Part shown: positions 20,915 through 30,189 of the stretch, in pieces
Layout of the letters: each line of letters begins with the position of its first letter
Position numbering within the stretch: position 1 is the stretch's first letter
NCBI RefSeq assembly: GCF_002077695.1
Contig: NZ_MWUE01000008.1
Coordinates: 124,001 to 188,000, forward strand
DNA from: Pantoea latae
Lineage (GTDB): Bacteria > Pseudomonadota > Gammaproteobacteria > Enterobacterales > Enterobacteriaceae
Direction of reading: 5' to 3'
DNA: 64,000 nucleotides
The notes under the pieces: generated by a model
Databases searched by the model: none
What the model was told of the DNA's origin: nothing
Seen by the model: only the letters and a program-made list of their open reading frames with translations
Position numbers and translations under genes: made by a program

Positions 20915-21485
20915 GGCTTTCTACCGGGATCACCCGTACAGGAATGGTTTCAAGATCCCACTTCCAGTTAGCGGTCGTGGTCGCCACGGGACGCATCTCG
21001 ATGCAGTCGGTAGGACAGGGCGCGACGCAGAGATCGCAGCCGGTGCAGACATCGCTGAGTACGGTGTGCATGGCGCGCGTCGCGCCGACGATGGCGTCGA
21101 CCGGACAGGCCTGAATGCATTTGGTGCAGCCGATGCAGTTGGCTTCATCGATCCAGGCCACGGTGCGCACCGGCTCTTTTGCCGTCTCGTCGCCGTCAAT
21201 CGGCTGAGGATCGACGTTGAGCAGCGCCGCCAGCTTAAGCATGGTCTGCTCGCCGCCCGGCGCGCATTTGTTGATCGCCTCGCCGTTGTTGCCCACCGCG
21301 TCCGCATAGGGACGGCAGCCAGGATAGCCGCACTGGCCGCACTGGCTCTGCGGCAGCAGCTCGTCGATCTGCTCAACGATGGGATCTTCTTCCACTTCAA
21401 AGCGGCGCGAGGCGTAGCCCAGCAGGGCGCCGAACACCAGGCTCAGCGCGCTCAGAACGATAATGGCAATCCAGATCGCGCTCAT
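20907..21485 (-). CDS. rsxB: Electron transport complex subunit RsxB
   Basis: 192 residues. N-terminal membrane anchor ([22 protein letters not shown]), a 4Fe-4S domain with [13 protein letters not shown], and two ferredoxin-type clusters [12 protein letters not shown] and [12 protein letters not shown]. Passes electrons through the Rsx complex. Its ATG and the rsxA stop share one base. Confidence 0.97.
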   Translation of the reverse strand: MSAIWIAIIVLSALSLVFGALLGYASRRFEVEEDPIVEQIDELLPQSQCGQCGYPGCRPYADAVGNNGEAINKCAPGGEQTMLKLAALLNVDPQPIDGDETAKEPVRTVAWIDEANCIGCTKCIQACPVDAIVGATRAMHTVLSDVCTGCDLCVAPCPTDCIEMRPVATTTANWKWDLETIPVRVIPVESHA

Positions 21486-22066
21486 CAGAATTTCACCAGA
21501 CCGGTAAAGCCCATAAACGCCAGCGCCATCAGGCCGGCGGTCACCAGCGCGATAGAGGAGCCTTTAAAGGGCGCGGGCACGTTAGCCAGCACCAGACGCT
21601 CGCGCATGCCGGCAAACAGCACCATCACCAGCGAAAAGCCGAGCGAGGCGCTGAACCCGTAAAGAGCCGCCTGTAAAAAGGTGTGGTTAAGGTTGACGCT
21701 CAACAGCGGCACGCCGAGCACCGCGCAGTTGGTGGTGATCAGCGGCAGAAAGATGCCCAGCAGGCGGTAGAGCGACGGGCTGGTTTTACGCACCACCATC
21801 TCGGTGAACTGCACCACCACCGCGATCACCAGGATATAGGCCATGGTGCGCAGGTAGACGAGGTCGAGCGGCACCAGAATCAGGTGGTTCACCAGCCAGG
21901 CGCAGATTGACGCCAGGGTGATCACGAAAGTGGTAGCGAGACCCATGCCAATCGCCGTTTCCAGTTTTTTGGAAACGCCCATAAAGGGACAAAGGCCGAG
22001 AAACTTCACCAGCACGAAGTTATTCACCAGCACAGTGCCTACAAACAGCAAGAGATAATCGGTCAT
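21485..22066 (-). CDS. rsxA: Electron transport complex subunit RsxA
   Basis: 193 residues, six membrane helices, first gene of rsxABCDGE-nth. Hallmarks are [21 protein letters not shown] at the N-terminus and [17 protein letters not shown] in the middle, paralogous to RsxE. The 123-bp gap to ydgK should contain the operon promoter or read-through from ydgK. Confidence 0.97.
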   Translation of the reverse strand: MTDYLLLFVGTVLVNNFVLVKFLGLCPFMGVSKKLETAIGMGLATTFVITLASICAWLVNHLILVPLDLVYLRTMAYILVIAVVVQFTEMVVRKTSPSLYRLLGIFLPLITTNCAVLGVPLLSVNLNHTFLQAALYGFSASLGFSLVMVLFAGMRERLVLANVPAPFKGSSIALVTAGLMALAFMGFTGLVKF

Positions 22067-22189
22067 TTTTTCGCCATTGATTCGGAAAGCGGCCTATTAT
22101 CTGTGATCTGTGACGCTATCTCAACCACTGTGCGAGGCGCAGCGGACGCTATCGCACTCAGAATTAAATTCCTGACTAAACTCGCGGCG

Positions 22190-22633
22190 TTACGGCTGAA
22201 TAAAGGTGCTTTTGACCCGCTGAGAACGTTTGAAATAGGGCACGAAAACCGCCGCGGCGAGCAGCGCCAGCAGCAGCGTCTGCGCAGCCTTGCCGTCGGA
22301 GACCGGCGTAAAGGCGAAGGTTTTCAGCGCCAGCAGCAGGGTCACCAGCAGCCAGATAATGTAGTGACGCGGCAGGCGACGCGAACGCTTACAAAAAATC
22401 CAGCAGACCCACAGGCTGTAGAGCCAGACCGCCAGCGCGGTGAGCAGCGAAACCGCCCAGTTAGTGACCAGCATGCCGTCGTGCGAAAACAGCGTGACGC
22501 GCCATACCGGATTAAACAGCGGGCTGAGGTACATCGCCAGCACCATGGCGCTGGTCAGCATCATCATAATCAGCCAGGCGAGCGGGAGAAGCAGCCAGCC
22601 CCCAAGACGCGGCGCGGTTACCGATTCATTCAT
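22190..22633 (-). CDS. ydgK: DUF2569 inner-membrane protein YdgK
   Basis: 147 residues with four predicted membrane helices (LGGWLLLPLAWLIMMMLTSA, NWAVSLLTALAVWLYSLWVC, YIIWLLVTLLLALKTF and TLLLALLAAAVFVPYF). The start region RLGGWLLL is typical of DUF2569 proteins. Function unknown. Position upstream of rsxA and downstream of cnu is conserved with E. coli. Confidence 0.9.
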   Translation of the reverse strand: MNESVTAPRLGGWLLLPLAWLIMMMLTSAMVLAMYLSPLFNPVWRVTLFSHDGMLVTNWAVSLLTALAVWLYSLWVCWIFCKRSRRLPRHYIIWLLVTLLLALKTFAFTPVSDGKAAQTLLLALLAAAVFVPYFKRSQRVKSTFIQP

Positions 22634-22724
22634 TGAGACGATCCTGTTGCGGCGAGAAAAGCGGGGAGAATATCACGTTCCGGGCGGGCCTGCCTGCGCG
22701 CAGTCCAGACCCAAACCTGGCGGC

Positions 22725-22940
22725 TCAGACGACGTAGTGCCATACCGTTTTCGGCACGCGGCCCAAATCGTAAAGGCGTCCGCCCGATGCCAGCTCGGCG
22801 CGTCGATGATCCGCCGCGCGATACATATTGATAATCTCTTTATCATCGGTAAGCGAGTAGTTGAGATGATCGTAGAGTTTTTCCAGACTTTCCAGATTAT
22901 TCACTTTGCGGAATTTGAGCAGGTAATCTTGCGCGGTCAT
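22725..22940 (-). CDS. cnu: H-NS/StpA-binding Hha-family modulator Cnu (YdgT)
   Basis: 71 residues from ATG at 22938-22940, aligning with E. coli Cnu from [12 protein letters not shown]; an ATG three codons upstream (22949) is possible, and neither has a clear ribosome binding site. All-helical protein ([46 protein letters not shown]). Cnu/Hha bind H-NS and help silence horizontally acquired genes. E. coli has the 41-codon blr gene next to it; I do not find blr here. Confidence 0.93.
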   Translation of the reverse strand: MTAQDYLLKFRKVNNLESLEKLYDHLNYSLTDDKEIINMYRAADHRRAELASGGRLYDLGRVPKTVWHYVV

Positions 22941-23338
22941 GATTGCCATAATAGAGAGAACAGAGAAGCGCCCAGTATAGGGGGCCGCCGTCTGCTGTCC
23001 AGCGCCTTATGCTAAAAAAGGCATAAATGATTTATGTGCGCTAATCAATAAGTCAAAAACGCCACTTTTTATCAGGCGCGCCCGCCTGCTCAATGCGGAA
23101 TAACGCCGCCAGCCGCGGCGGCAGACCCGACTCGCCGCTCTTTCTCTGCTAACGCAGCGGCAATATTAATGACGCTAATAGCAGCCAAAAGTCGCCTTGC
23201 TTAGGGCTATAAACTGCTATTTATTACGCTTAGCCGCCTGGCTGGCGCAAAACAGGTAAAGAACTCCTTACTGAGTTGAGTGCGGATTTATTGTTTTCTG
23301 CATAAGCCGCTCTGCTTACGACCATTTAGCCGCGCGAC

Positions 23339-23354
23339 TGTGCGGATAATCACA
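23339..23354. promoter_or_regulatory. CRP binding site upstream of ytfQ
   Basis: TGTGC-GGATAA-TCACA matches 9 of the 10 specific positions of TGTGA-N6-TCACA. Centre at about 23346.5, roughly 60-70 bp before the operators, a spacing suited to a class I CRP promoter starting near 23408. Confidence 0.6.
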
Positions 23355-23384
23355 AATTTGTTATTTCGTCTGGAGAGAAGAGTA

Positions 23385-23411
23385 ATGACCAAAGTTTACG
23401 TATTGTTGTAA
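23385..23411 (+). CDS. Possible 8-residue leader peptide
   Basis: ATG ACC AAA GTT TAC GTA TTG TTG TAA encodes MTKVYVLL, preceded by GGAGAGAAGAG. The stop overlaps the first LacI-type operator. If transcription starts inside the operator the frame is not in the mRNA, so coding status is doubtful. Confidence 0.2.
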   Translation: MTKVYVLL

Positions 23412-23446
23412 TCGCTTTCAGAACTCATTTTCATAAGCGATTCTGT
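23406..23446. promoter_or_regulatory. Two LacI/GalR-type operators upstream of ytfQ
   Basis: TTGTAATCGCTTTCAG (23406-23421) and TCATAAGCGATTCTGT (23431-23446) both contain the TAA-N-CG-N-TT core of GalR/GalS operators (GTGTAANCGNTTNCAC) and start 25 bp apart. The first is the better match. Their cores are complementary, so the transcript could also form an 8-bp hairpin. Confidence 0.55.
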
Positions 23447-23650
23447 TTATTACATTTATTTAACCGGCATTTTCAGAAAACACAGTTAATTTGTCCATGC
23501 TCCGTTAGGCGAAACTTCGTGTTACCTGCACGTAACCCCTTTAATTTGCACTGTTTTGTGAGGCGCGTCGCCCTTATTTCGCCTGTTTTACGCCAGGCTA
23601 AACGGGCTCTTTACCCTTACTCGCAAAAGCCCTTCAGAGGAATGCAAACT

Positions 23651-24607
23651 ATGTGGAAACGTTTACTTTTGACCGGCCTGGTCAGCGCCGCATTAACCGC
23701 GCAGGTCTCGGCGGCTGACCTGACGGTCGGCTTCTCTCAGGTCGGCTCCGAATCCGGCTGGCGTTCAGCGGAAACCAACGTGGCGAAAAGTGAAGCGGCG
23801 AAGCGCGGCATCACGCTGAAAATCGCAGACGGTCAGCAGAAGCAGGAGAACCAAATCAAGGCGGTGCGCTCGTTTATCGCCCAGGGTGTGGACGCTATCT
23901 TCATCGCGCCGGTGGTGCAGACCGGCTGGGAGCCGGTGCTGGAAGAAGCTAAAGATGCCAAAATCCCGGTCTTCCTGCTGGATCGCGCCATCGTGGTAAA
24001 AGACAAATCGCTCTATATGACGGTGGTCACCGCCGACAACGTGCTGGAAGGCAAGCTGATCGGCGACTGGCTGGTGAAAACCGTTGGCGACAAGCCGTGC
24101 AACGTCGTCGAGCTGCAGGGCACCGTCGGCGCCAGCGTGGCCATCGACCGTAAGAAAGGCTTTGCCGAGGCGATCGCCGGCCACTCCAATATCAAACTGG
24201 TGCGCTCGCAGTCGGGCGACTTTACCCGCAGCAAGGGCAAAGAGGTGATGGAGAGCTTTATCAAAGCGGAGAACAACGGCAAGAACATCTGCATGGTCTA
24301 CGCGCACAACGACGATATGGCTATTGGCGCCATCCAGGCGATTAAAGAGGCGGGCCTGAAGCCGGGCAAAGATATCCTCACCGGCTCGATCGACGGCGTG
24401 CCCGATATCTATAAGGCGATGCTGGCGGGCGAAGCCAACGCCAACGTCGAGCTGACGCCCAATATGGCGGGTCCGGCTTTCGACGCGCTGGAGAAATTCA
24501 AGAAAGACGGCACGCTGCCGCCGAAAATCACCAAAACTGAATCCCGCCTCTATCTGCCAGCCGACGCCCAGGCGCAGCTGGACACCAAAAAAGGCATGGG
24601 TTACTGA
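23651..24607 (+). CDS. ytfQ: Galactofuranose-type ABC transporter, periplasmic binding protein YtfQ
   Basis: 318 residues from ATG at 23651 (AGAGGA upstream), starting MWKRLLLTGL as in E. coli YtfQ; an open frame extends upstream but lacks a signal. Sec signal of about 21 residues, then a type I periplasmic sugar-binding fold (LTVGFSQVGSESGWRSAETN, FIAPVVQTGWEPVLEEA, GTVGASVAIDRKKGF, SIDGVPDIYKAM). The family binds galactofuranose in the periplasm. First gene of ytfQRT-yjfF, followed by an intercistronic hairpin. Confidence 0.96.
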   Translation: MWKRLLLTGLVSAALTAQVSAADLTVGFSQVGSESGWRSAETNVAKSEAAKRGITLKIADGQQKQENQIKAVRSFIAQGVDAIFIAPVVQTGWEPVLEEAKDAKIPVFLLDRAIVVKDKSLYMTVVTADNVLEGKLIGDWLVKTVGDKPCNVVELQGTVGASVAIDRKKGFAEAIAGHSNIKLVRSQSGDFTRSKGKEVMESFIKAENNGKNICMVYAHNDDMAIGAIQAIKEAGLKPGKDILTGSIDGVPDIYKAMLAGEANANVELTPNMAGPAFDALEKFKKDGTLPPKITKTESRLYLPADAQAQLDTKKGMGY

Positions 24608-24614
24608 GCCGCGC

Positions 24615-24638
24615 GCCGCTCTGCGGAGCGGCTTTTTA
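24615..24638 (+). terminator. Intercistronic hairpin between ytfQ and ytfR
   Basis: GCCGCTC/GAGCGGC stem followed by T5 inside the operon, 24 bases before ytfR. It probably attenuates transcription so that the binding protein is made in excess of the membrane components. Confidence 0.65.
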
Positions 24639-24661
24639 TCTGTTGAGGCGGAGCTGACAAG

Positions 24662-26182
24662 ATGATTAGGCACAATGACGATGCGCTGCTCACCATCAGC
24701 GGCGTCAGTAAGGGCTTTCCCGGCGTGAAGGCGCTGGATAACGTGTCGTTTAGCGTGCGCAAAGGCGAGATCATGGCGCTGCTGGGCGAGAATGGCGCGG
24801 GCAAGTCGACCCTGATTAAGGTGTTGACCGGGGTTTACAGCCGCGACGCCGGCACGCTGACGCTGAACGGGCAGACCATTGCGCCGCGCAGCACCGCCGA
24901 TGCGCAGAAGATGGGTATCGGCACGGTTTATCAGGAAGTGAATATGCTGCCGAACATGTCGGTGGCCGACAACCTGTTTATCGGCCGCGAGCCGCGCCGC
25001 TTCGGCATGGTGGATCGTCGCCGCATGGTGCGCGACGCCGACGCGCTGATGCGCAACTACGGTTTTGTTCTCGACGTGACCCGTCCGCTGGGGCACTTTT
25101 CGGTGGCGATGCAGCAGATTATCGCCATCTGTCGCGCCGTCGACCTGTCGGCGCAGGTGTTGATCCTCGACGAGCCGACCGCCAGCCTTGACGCCAGCGA
25201 AGTGGAGATGCTGTTTACCCTGATGGCGCAGCTGAAAGCCAAAGGCATGAGCCTGATCTTCGTGACGCACTTTCTCGATCAGGTCTACCGCATTACCGAC
25301 CGGATTACGGTGCTGCGCAACGGCCAGTTTATCGCCACGCGCGACACCGCGACGCTGCCGCAGCTTGAGCTGATCAAGCTGATGCTGGGGCGCGAGCTGC
25401 TGGAGACTGCGCTGCAGCGTCAGGGCAGCACGCTGCGCAGCAACCAGCCGGTGGCGTCGTTTCGCGACTACGGCAAGAAGGGCACCATCGAGCCGTTCGA
25501 CCTGGAGGTGCGCCCAGGAGAAGTGGTCGGGCTGGCCGGGCTGCTCGGCTCTGGCCGCACCGAGACCGCTGAGGTGCTGTTCGGCATTCGTCGTCCCGAT
25601 CGCGGCACGGCGACCATCAAAGGTAAACCCCAGACCATCCGCTCGCCGGCTAAAGCATCGCGCCTTGGCATCGGCTTTTGTCCCGAAGATCGCAAGACCG
25701 ACGGCATTATCGGCGCCGCCTCGGTGCGCGAGAATATTATCCTCGCGCTGCAGGCGCAGCGCGGCTGGCTGCGGCCAATCAAGCGGCGCGAGCAGCAGGC
25801 GATCGCCGAGCGTTTTATCAAAAGCCTCGGCATTCGCACGCCGCACGCCGAGCAGTCGGTGGAGCTGCTCTCCGGCGGCAATCAGCAGAAGGTGCTGCTG
25901 TCGCGCTGGCTGGTGACTAAACCGCAGTTTCTGATCCTCGACGAGCCGACGCGCGGCATTGACGTCGGCGCGCACGCCGAGATTATTCGCCTGATCGAGT
26001 CCCTGTGCGCCGATGGTCTGGCGCTGCTGGTGATCTCGTCTGAGCTGGAGGAGCTGGTGGGCTACGCCGATCGCGTGGTGATTATGCGCGACCTGAAGCA
26101 GGTGGCGGAGATCCCGCTGGAGCAGCTGTCAGTGGCGTCGATCGTGAACGCCATCGCCGACGGAGGGGCACAACATGCTTGA
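24662..26182 (+). CDS. ytfR: Galactofuranose-type ABC transporter, double ATPase YtfR
   Basis: 506 residues with two ABC domains. Domain 1 has a complete Walker A (GENGAGKST, residues 42-50) and Walker B (ILILDEPTASLD-type) but a degenerate signature. Domain 2 has a weak Walker A (GLLGSGRTETAEVLFG) and a good signature [11 protein letters not shown]. This asymmetry is usual for CUT2 sugar ATPases. Powers import through YtfT and YjfF. Overlaps ytfT by 8 bases. Confidence 0.96.
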   Translation: MIRHNDDALLTISGVSKGFPGVKALDNVSFSVRKGEIMALLGENGAGKSTLIKVLTGVYSRDAGTLTLNGQTIAPRSTADAQKMGIGTVYQEVNMLPNMSVADNLFIGREPRRFGMVDRRRMVRDADALMRNYGFVLDVTRPLGHFSVAMQQIIAICRAVDLSAQVLILDEPTASLDASEVEMLFTLMAQLKAKGMSLIFVTHFLDQVYRITDRITVLRNGQFIATRDTATLPQLELIKLMLGRELLETALQRQGSTLRSNQPVASFRDYGKKGTIEPFDLEVRPGEVVGLAGLLGSGRTETAEVLFGIRRPDRGTATIKGKPQTIRSPAKASRLGIGFCPEDRKTDGIIGAASVRENIILALQAQRGWLRPIKRREQQAIAERFIKSLGIRTPHAEQSVELLSGGNQQKVLLSRWLVTKPQFLILDEPTRGIDVGAHAEIIRLIESLCADGLALLVISSELEELVGYADRVVIMRDLKQVAEIPLEQLSVASIVNAIADGGAQHA

Positions 26183-27185
26183 ATCCCATATGACGAAACC
26201 TGAACGCCGTAAATTTCGCCTGCCGCCGGGCCTGCCGCAGATTGCCGCGCTGGCGCTGGTGCTGCTGGTAGACAGTCTGGTGGCGAATAATTTTTTCGCC
26301 GTGCATCTGCAGGATGGCCGCCTGTTTGGCAGCCCAATCGATATTCTCAACCGCGCCGCGCCGGTGGCGCTGCTGGCGATCGGCATGACGCTGGTGATCG
26401 CCACCGGCGGCATCGATTTGTCCGTCGGCGCGGTGATGGCCATCGCCGGCGCCACCGCGGCGACCTTAACCGTGTCGGGGCACAGTCTGGCGGTGGTGAT
26501 TTTTTCCGCGCTGGGCGCGGGGCTACTGTGCGGCCTGTGGAACGGCGTGCTGGTGGCGCTGCTGCGCATTCAGCCATTTGTCGCCACGCTGATCCTGATG
26601 GTGGCGGGGCGCGGCGTGGCGCAGCTGATTACCCAGGGGCAAATTGTGACTTTTGACAGCGCGACGCTGGCCTGGCTGGGCAGCGGCTCGCTGTGGCTGC
26701 TGCCGGTGCCGGTGTGGATTACCCTGGCGGCGGCGCTGCTGGTCTGGCTGCTGACGCGCAAAACCGCGCTCGGGCTGTTTATCGAGGCGGTCGGCATTAA
26801 TCTGCGCGCGGCGCGCAATGCGGGCGTCAACGGCTGGCTGGTGGTGATGTCCACCTATGTGATGAGCGGGCTGTGCGCGGCGGTGGCCGGGCTAATCGTC
26901 ACCGCCGATATTCGCGGCGCGGACGCTAATAACGCCGGGCTTTGGCTCGAGCTGGACGCCATCCTCGCCGTGGTGATCGGCGGCGCCTCGCTGATGGGCG
27001 GTCGGTTTAATCTGGCGCTGTCGCTGGTGGGCGCGCTGATTATTCAGGCGATGAATACCGGCATTTTGCTGTCGGGCTTTCCGCCGGAGCTGAATCAGGT
27101 GGTGAAGGCGGTGGTAGTGATGTGCGTGCTGCTGCTGCAGTCGCCGCGCTTTCTGGCGATGTTGAAACGGAGACGTCCCCAATGA
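26175..27185 (+). CDS. ytfT: Galactofuranose-type ABC transporter permease YtfT
   Basis: 336 residues, about nine to ten membrane helices, CUT2 permease family. The conserved TGGIDLSVGAVMAIAGA loop and the late LDAILAVVIGGASLMGGRFN motif are present. Works as a heterodimer with YjfF. Starts inside the end of ytfR and ends overlapping yjfF by 4 bases (ATGA). Confidence 0.95.
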   Translation: MLESHMTKPERRKFRLPPGLPQIAALALVLLVDSLVANNFFAVHLQDGRLFGSPIDILNRAAPVALLAIGMTLVIATGGIDLSVGAVMAIAGATAATLTVSGHSLAVVIFSALGAGLLCGLWNGVLVALLRIQPFVATLILMVAGRGVAQLITQGQIVTFDSATLAWLGSGSLWLLPVPVWITLAAALLVWLLTRKTALGLFIEAVGINLRAARNAGVNGWLVVMSTYVMSGLCAAVAGLIVTADIRGADANNAGLWLELDAILAVVIGGASLMGGRFNLALSLVGALIIQAMNTGILLSGFPPELNQVVKAVVVMCVLLLQSPRFLAMLKRRRPQ

Positions 27186-28168
27186 TTAAACGTCATCTTC
27201 CCCTGATGATTACGCTGCTGGTGTTTGTCGCGGGCTATCTTTTTTGTCTGAGTCAGTTTCCCGGCTTCGCCTCGACGCGGGTGATTTGCAATATTCTCAC
27301 CGATAACGCCTTTCTCGGCATTATCGCCGTCGGCATGACGTTTGTGATTTTGTCTGGCGGCATCGATCTGTCGGTCGGCGCGGTGATCGCCTTTACCGGC
27401 GTGTTTCTGGCGCGCGCTATCGGCGATTTGCATATTCATCCGCTGCTGGCGTTCGCTATTATTCTGGCAGCGGGCGCGCTGTTCGGCGCCATGATGGGCT
27501 GGCTGATCGACGCGCTGAAGATCCCGGCGTTTATTATTACGCTGGCGGGGATGTTTTTTCTGCGCGGCTGTAGCTATCTGGTGTCGGAGAATTCGATTCC
27601 CATCGATCATCCGCTGTACGCCACGCTTTCCAGTCTGGCGTGGAAGGTGCCGGGCGGCGGTCGCCTGAGTTTGCTGGCGCTGGTGATGCTGCTGGTGGTG
27701 GCGGGCGGGATTCTGCTGGCGCACCGTACGCGCTTCGGCAATCAGGTTTACGCTATTGGCGGCAGCGTGACCTCGGCGCAGCTGATGGGGATCTCTACCC
27801 GCGCCACCACTATCCGTATTTATATGCTTTCCACCACGCTGGCGACGCTGGCCGGTATCGTGTTTTCAATTTACACCTCGGCGGGCTACGCGCTGGCGGG
27901 GCTGGGCGTCGAGCTGGACGCGATCGCCTCGGTGGTGATCGGCGGCACGCTGTTGTCCGGCGGCGTCGGCACCGTGCTCGGCACGCTGTTCGGGGTACTG
28001 ATTCAGGGGCTGATCCAGACCTGGATTAATTTTGACGGCACGCTGAGTTCCTGGTGGACCAAGATCGCCATCGGCATTTTGCTGTTTGCCTTTATTGCGC
28101 TGCAGCGCCTGTTGACGGTGATGTGGGATCGGCAGAAGAATGCGCCGGTGAAGCGAATAGCGAGTTGA
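27182..28168 (+). CDS. yjfF: Galactofuranose-type ABC transporter permease YjfF
   Basis: 328 residues from ATG at 27182, translationally coupled to ytfT; an in-frame ATG at 27122 lies deep inside ytfT and is not used. Membrane permease paralogous to YtfT, with SGGIDLSVGAVIAFTGV and LDAIASVVIGGTLLSGGVG. Last gene of the four-gene operon; a terminator follows at 28186-28211. Confidence 0.95.
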   Translation: MIKRHLPLMITLLVFVAGYLFCLSQFPGFASTRVICNILTDNAFLGIIAVGMTFVILSGGIDLSVGAVIAFTGVFLARAIGDLHIHPLLAFAIILAAGALFGAMMGWLIDALKIPAFIITLAGMFFLRGCSYLVSENSIPIDHPLYATLSSLAWKVPGGGRLSLLALVMLLVVAGGILLAHRTRFGNQVYAIGGSVTSAQLMGISTRATTIRIYMLSTTLATLAGIVFSIYTSAGYALAGLGVELDAIASVVIGGTLLSGGVGTVLGTLFGVLIQGLIQTWINFDGTLSSWWTKIAIGILLFAFIALQRLLTVMWDRQKNAPVKRIAS

Positions 28169-28185
28169 CCAGTCGGATGCGAGTG

Positions 28186-28211
28186 AAGCCGCCTAAGGGC
28201 GGCTTTTTGTT
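28186..28211 (+). terminator. Terminator of the ytfQRT-yjfF operon
   Basis: GCCGCC-TAAG-GGCGGC stem followed by TTTTTGTTTT. Confidence 0.9.
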
Positions 28212-28624
28212 TTGGTATTGCTGCCAGAACATGCGGCGTGGTGGCGTAGCGGTGAGAATGTGCGACGTGAAAGGGGGTTCTGCCCGATCGCAAAGAATGC
28301 CCGCATCCATGCGGATCGGCCTCGCCATCCTGGCTCGGACGCTTTGCTCTTCGGGCAGAACCCCCTTCCACGGTTGAGCATTTTTATGGCTGTTAGACAA
28401 ACCGCACAGAGGTTGATAAAGGAGGGCAGATGGGCAGTGGAGTGAAGCGTCCGAGCCATGGACAAAAACGCCGGGAGCGTTTTTGAATAACGCGTAGCGT
28501 TGGCCCGCTTGCGGGCGAGCCCCAGGGATGGGGCGAGTAAGGCGAGGCCGAGGCTCCAGGGATGGATTTACGCCGACTTCACGGAACTGCCCATCTTCCC
28601 GACTGAGCAGCTCGGTTTTTCTTA
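28212..28624. repeat. Composite palindromic intergenic element
   Basis: About 410 bp between convergent yjfF and araA with no gene but strong structure. A 17-bp perfect inverted repeat, AAGGGGGTTCTGCCCGA at 28271-28287 and its complement at 28351-28367, encloses a further foldable core. A second inverted pair, TGGCTCGGACGC at 28331-28342 and GCGTCCGAGCCA at 28447-28458, links it to a right part with hairpins AACGCCGGGAGCGTT, GCCCGCTTGCGGGC and GCCCCAGGGATGGGGC. It looks like a dispersed non-coding repeat; copy number cannot be judged from one window. Confidence 0.55.
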
Positions 28625-28664
28625 AACAAAAACGCCGACTTTAAAAGTCGGCGCTAATTTTTTG
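28624..28664. terminator. Terminator of araBA (minus strand), bidirectional
   Basis: CGCCGACT/AGTCGGCG stem with T-rich flanks on both sides (TTTTTGTTT on the minus strand, AATTTTTT on the plus strand), 12 bases past the araA stop. Confidence 0.88.
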
Positions 28665-28675
28665 TAACCCTTAAC

Positions 28676-30178
28676 CTAGCGTTTCGAGCGGTAATAAACC
28701 TCATTCCAGCGCAGCGCATCTTTAAACGCCGGCAGCCGCGTGTGCTCGTCAATCACCAGCACTTCAATGTCGTTCATCTCGCCGTACAGATACATATCCT
28801 CCAGCGTCAGCGCCTGGCTGAACACCGTATGGTGCGCGCCGCCCGCCAGAATCCAGGCCTCCGACGCGGTGGCCAGCGACGGCTGGGCGCGCCACAGCGC
28901 GCGCGCCACCGGCAGCTTCGGCAGCGGCTTCGGCTGCTCAATCGCATCCACCACGTTCACCAGCAGGCGGAAACGGTCGCCCATATCGATCACGCTGGCG
29001 TTCACCGCGCGTCCGGCCGGGGTGGAGAAAATCAGGCGCGCCGGATCGGCTTTGCCGCCGATGCCGAGGAACTGCACGTCGATCAGCGGCTTCTCTTCTT
29101 TGGCGATGGAGGGGCAGACCTCCAGCATATGCGACCCTAACACCAGGTCGTTGCCTGGGGAGAAGTGATAGGTGTAATCCTCCATAAAGGAGGTGCCGCC
29201 CGGACGGTCGCCCGCCAGCACTTTAAAAATGCGCAGCAGCGCGGCGGTTTTCCAGTCGCCTTCGCCGGCGAAACCGTAGCCCTGGCCCATCAGGCGCTGC
29301 ACCGCCAGTCCGGGAAGCTGCGTCATGCCATGCAGCGTCTGGAAGTTGGTGGTAAAGGCTTTGCAGCCCTCGCTGTCGAGGAAGCGCTTGATGCCGATCT
29401 CGATACGCGCCGCATCCAGCACGTTCTGGCGCTTCTCGCCGCCGCTCGCCGCCACCTCGCTAAAGCGATAGAGGCTTTCATACTCATCGATCAGCGCGTT
29501 GACCTCGCCGTCGCCGACCTGATTAATCACCTCGACCAGATCGCCGACGCCCCAGCCGTTGACCGAATAGCCAAACTGGATCTGCGCCGCGACTTTATCC
29601 CCTTCGGTCACCGCTACTTCGCGCATATTGTCGCCAAAGCGCGCCACTTTCAGCTGCTGACTGGCCTGCTTCGCGAACGCGGCGCGCATCCAGTTGCCGA
29701 TGCGCTGCTGGCTGGCCGGATCCTGCCAGTGGCCGGTCACCACGCTGTGCTGCAGCCCCATGCGCGCGCCGATAAAGCCGAACTCGCGGCCGCCGTGCGC
29801 GGTCTGGTTCAGGTTCATAAAGTCCATATCCATGCTGTCCCACGGGATCTCCGCGTTGAACTGGGTATGGAACTGCAGCAGCGGCTTGTTCAGCACGTTC
29901 AGCCCGCCGATCCACATTTTGGCGGGCGAGAAGGTGTGCAGCCAGGTGATGATGCCGACGCAGCTATCGTCATGACTGGCGTCGCGGCAGAGCGCCAGCG
30001 CTTCATCCGGCGACTTCACCAGCGGCTTGACGATAAGCTTTAACGGCAAGGCGGAAGAGGCGTTCAGGCCTTCCACTACCTGGCGGGCGTGATCTTCCAC
30101 CTGACGCAGGGTTTCCGCGCCGTAAAGATGCTGGGTGCCAATCACAAACCATACGCTGTGCGCGTTGTACTGATCCAT
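28676..30178 (-). CDS. araA: L-arabinose isomerase
   Basis: 500 residues from ATG at 30176-30178 (AAGGAGCAGG upstream), the E. coli length; the longer open frame upstream overlaps araB and is rejected. Converts L-arabinose to L-ribulose. Conserved blocks include [50 protein letters not shown] and [16 protein letters not shown], which contain the Mn-binding Glu and His residues. Lies 11 bp after araB; no araD follows, and the operon stops at a strong terminator. Confidence 0.98.
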   Translation of the reverse strand: MDQYNAHSVWFVIGTQHLYGAETLRQVEDHARQVVEGLNASSALPLKLIVKPLVKSPDEALALCRDASHDDSCVGIITWLHTFSPAKMWIGGLNVLNKPLLQFHTQFNAEIPWDSMDMDFMNLNQTAHGGREFGFIGARMGLQHSVVTGHWQDPASQQRIGNWMRAAFAKQASQQLKVARFGDNMREVAVTEGDKVAAQIQFGYSVNGWGVGDLVEVINQVGDGEVNALIDEYESLYRFSEVAASGGEKRQNVLDAARIEIGIKRFLDSEGCKAFTTNFQTLHGMTQLPGLAVQRLMGQGYGFAGEGDWKTAALLRIFKVLAGDRPGGTSFMEDYTYHFSPGNDLVLGSHMLEVCPSIAKEEKPLIDVQFLGIGGKADPARLIFSTPAGRAVNASVIDMGDRFRLLVNVVDAIEQPKPLPKLPVARALWRAQPSLATASEAWILAGGAHHTVFSQALTLEDMYLYGEMNDIEVLVIDEHTRLPAFKDALRWNEVYYRSKR

Positions 30179-30189
30179 AAACCTGCTCC

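Larger units (their letters stand above)
22950..23650. other. Regulatory region upstream of ytfQ (and cnu)
   Basis: About 700 bp between divergent cnu and ytfQ. The left 350 bp show nothing I can assign. The right half contains a CRP-like site (23339-23354), an eight-residue open frame with a good ribosome binding site (23385-23411), and two LacI/GalR-type operators (23406-23421 and 23431-23446). Confidence 0.6.

Noticed and set aside
23765-25975. Open frame of 736 codons on the minus strand opposite ytfQ and ytfR
   Set aside because: Low-complexity His/Arg/Gln-rich translation opposite two well-conserved transporter genes; no start signal or recognisable fold.
28212-28624. Several short open frames of 75-125 codons in both directions
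   Set aside because: All overlap one another within the palindromic element, with no domain or conserved start; structure, not coding, explains the region.
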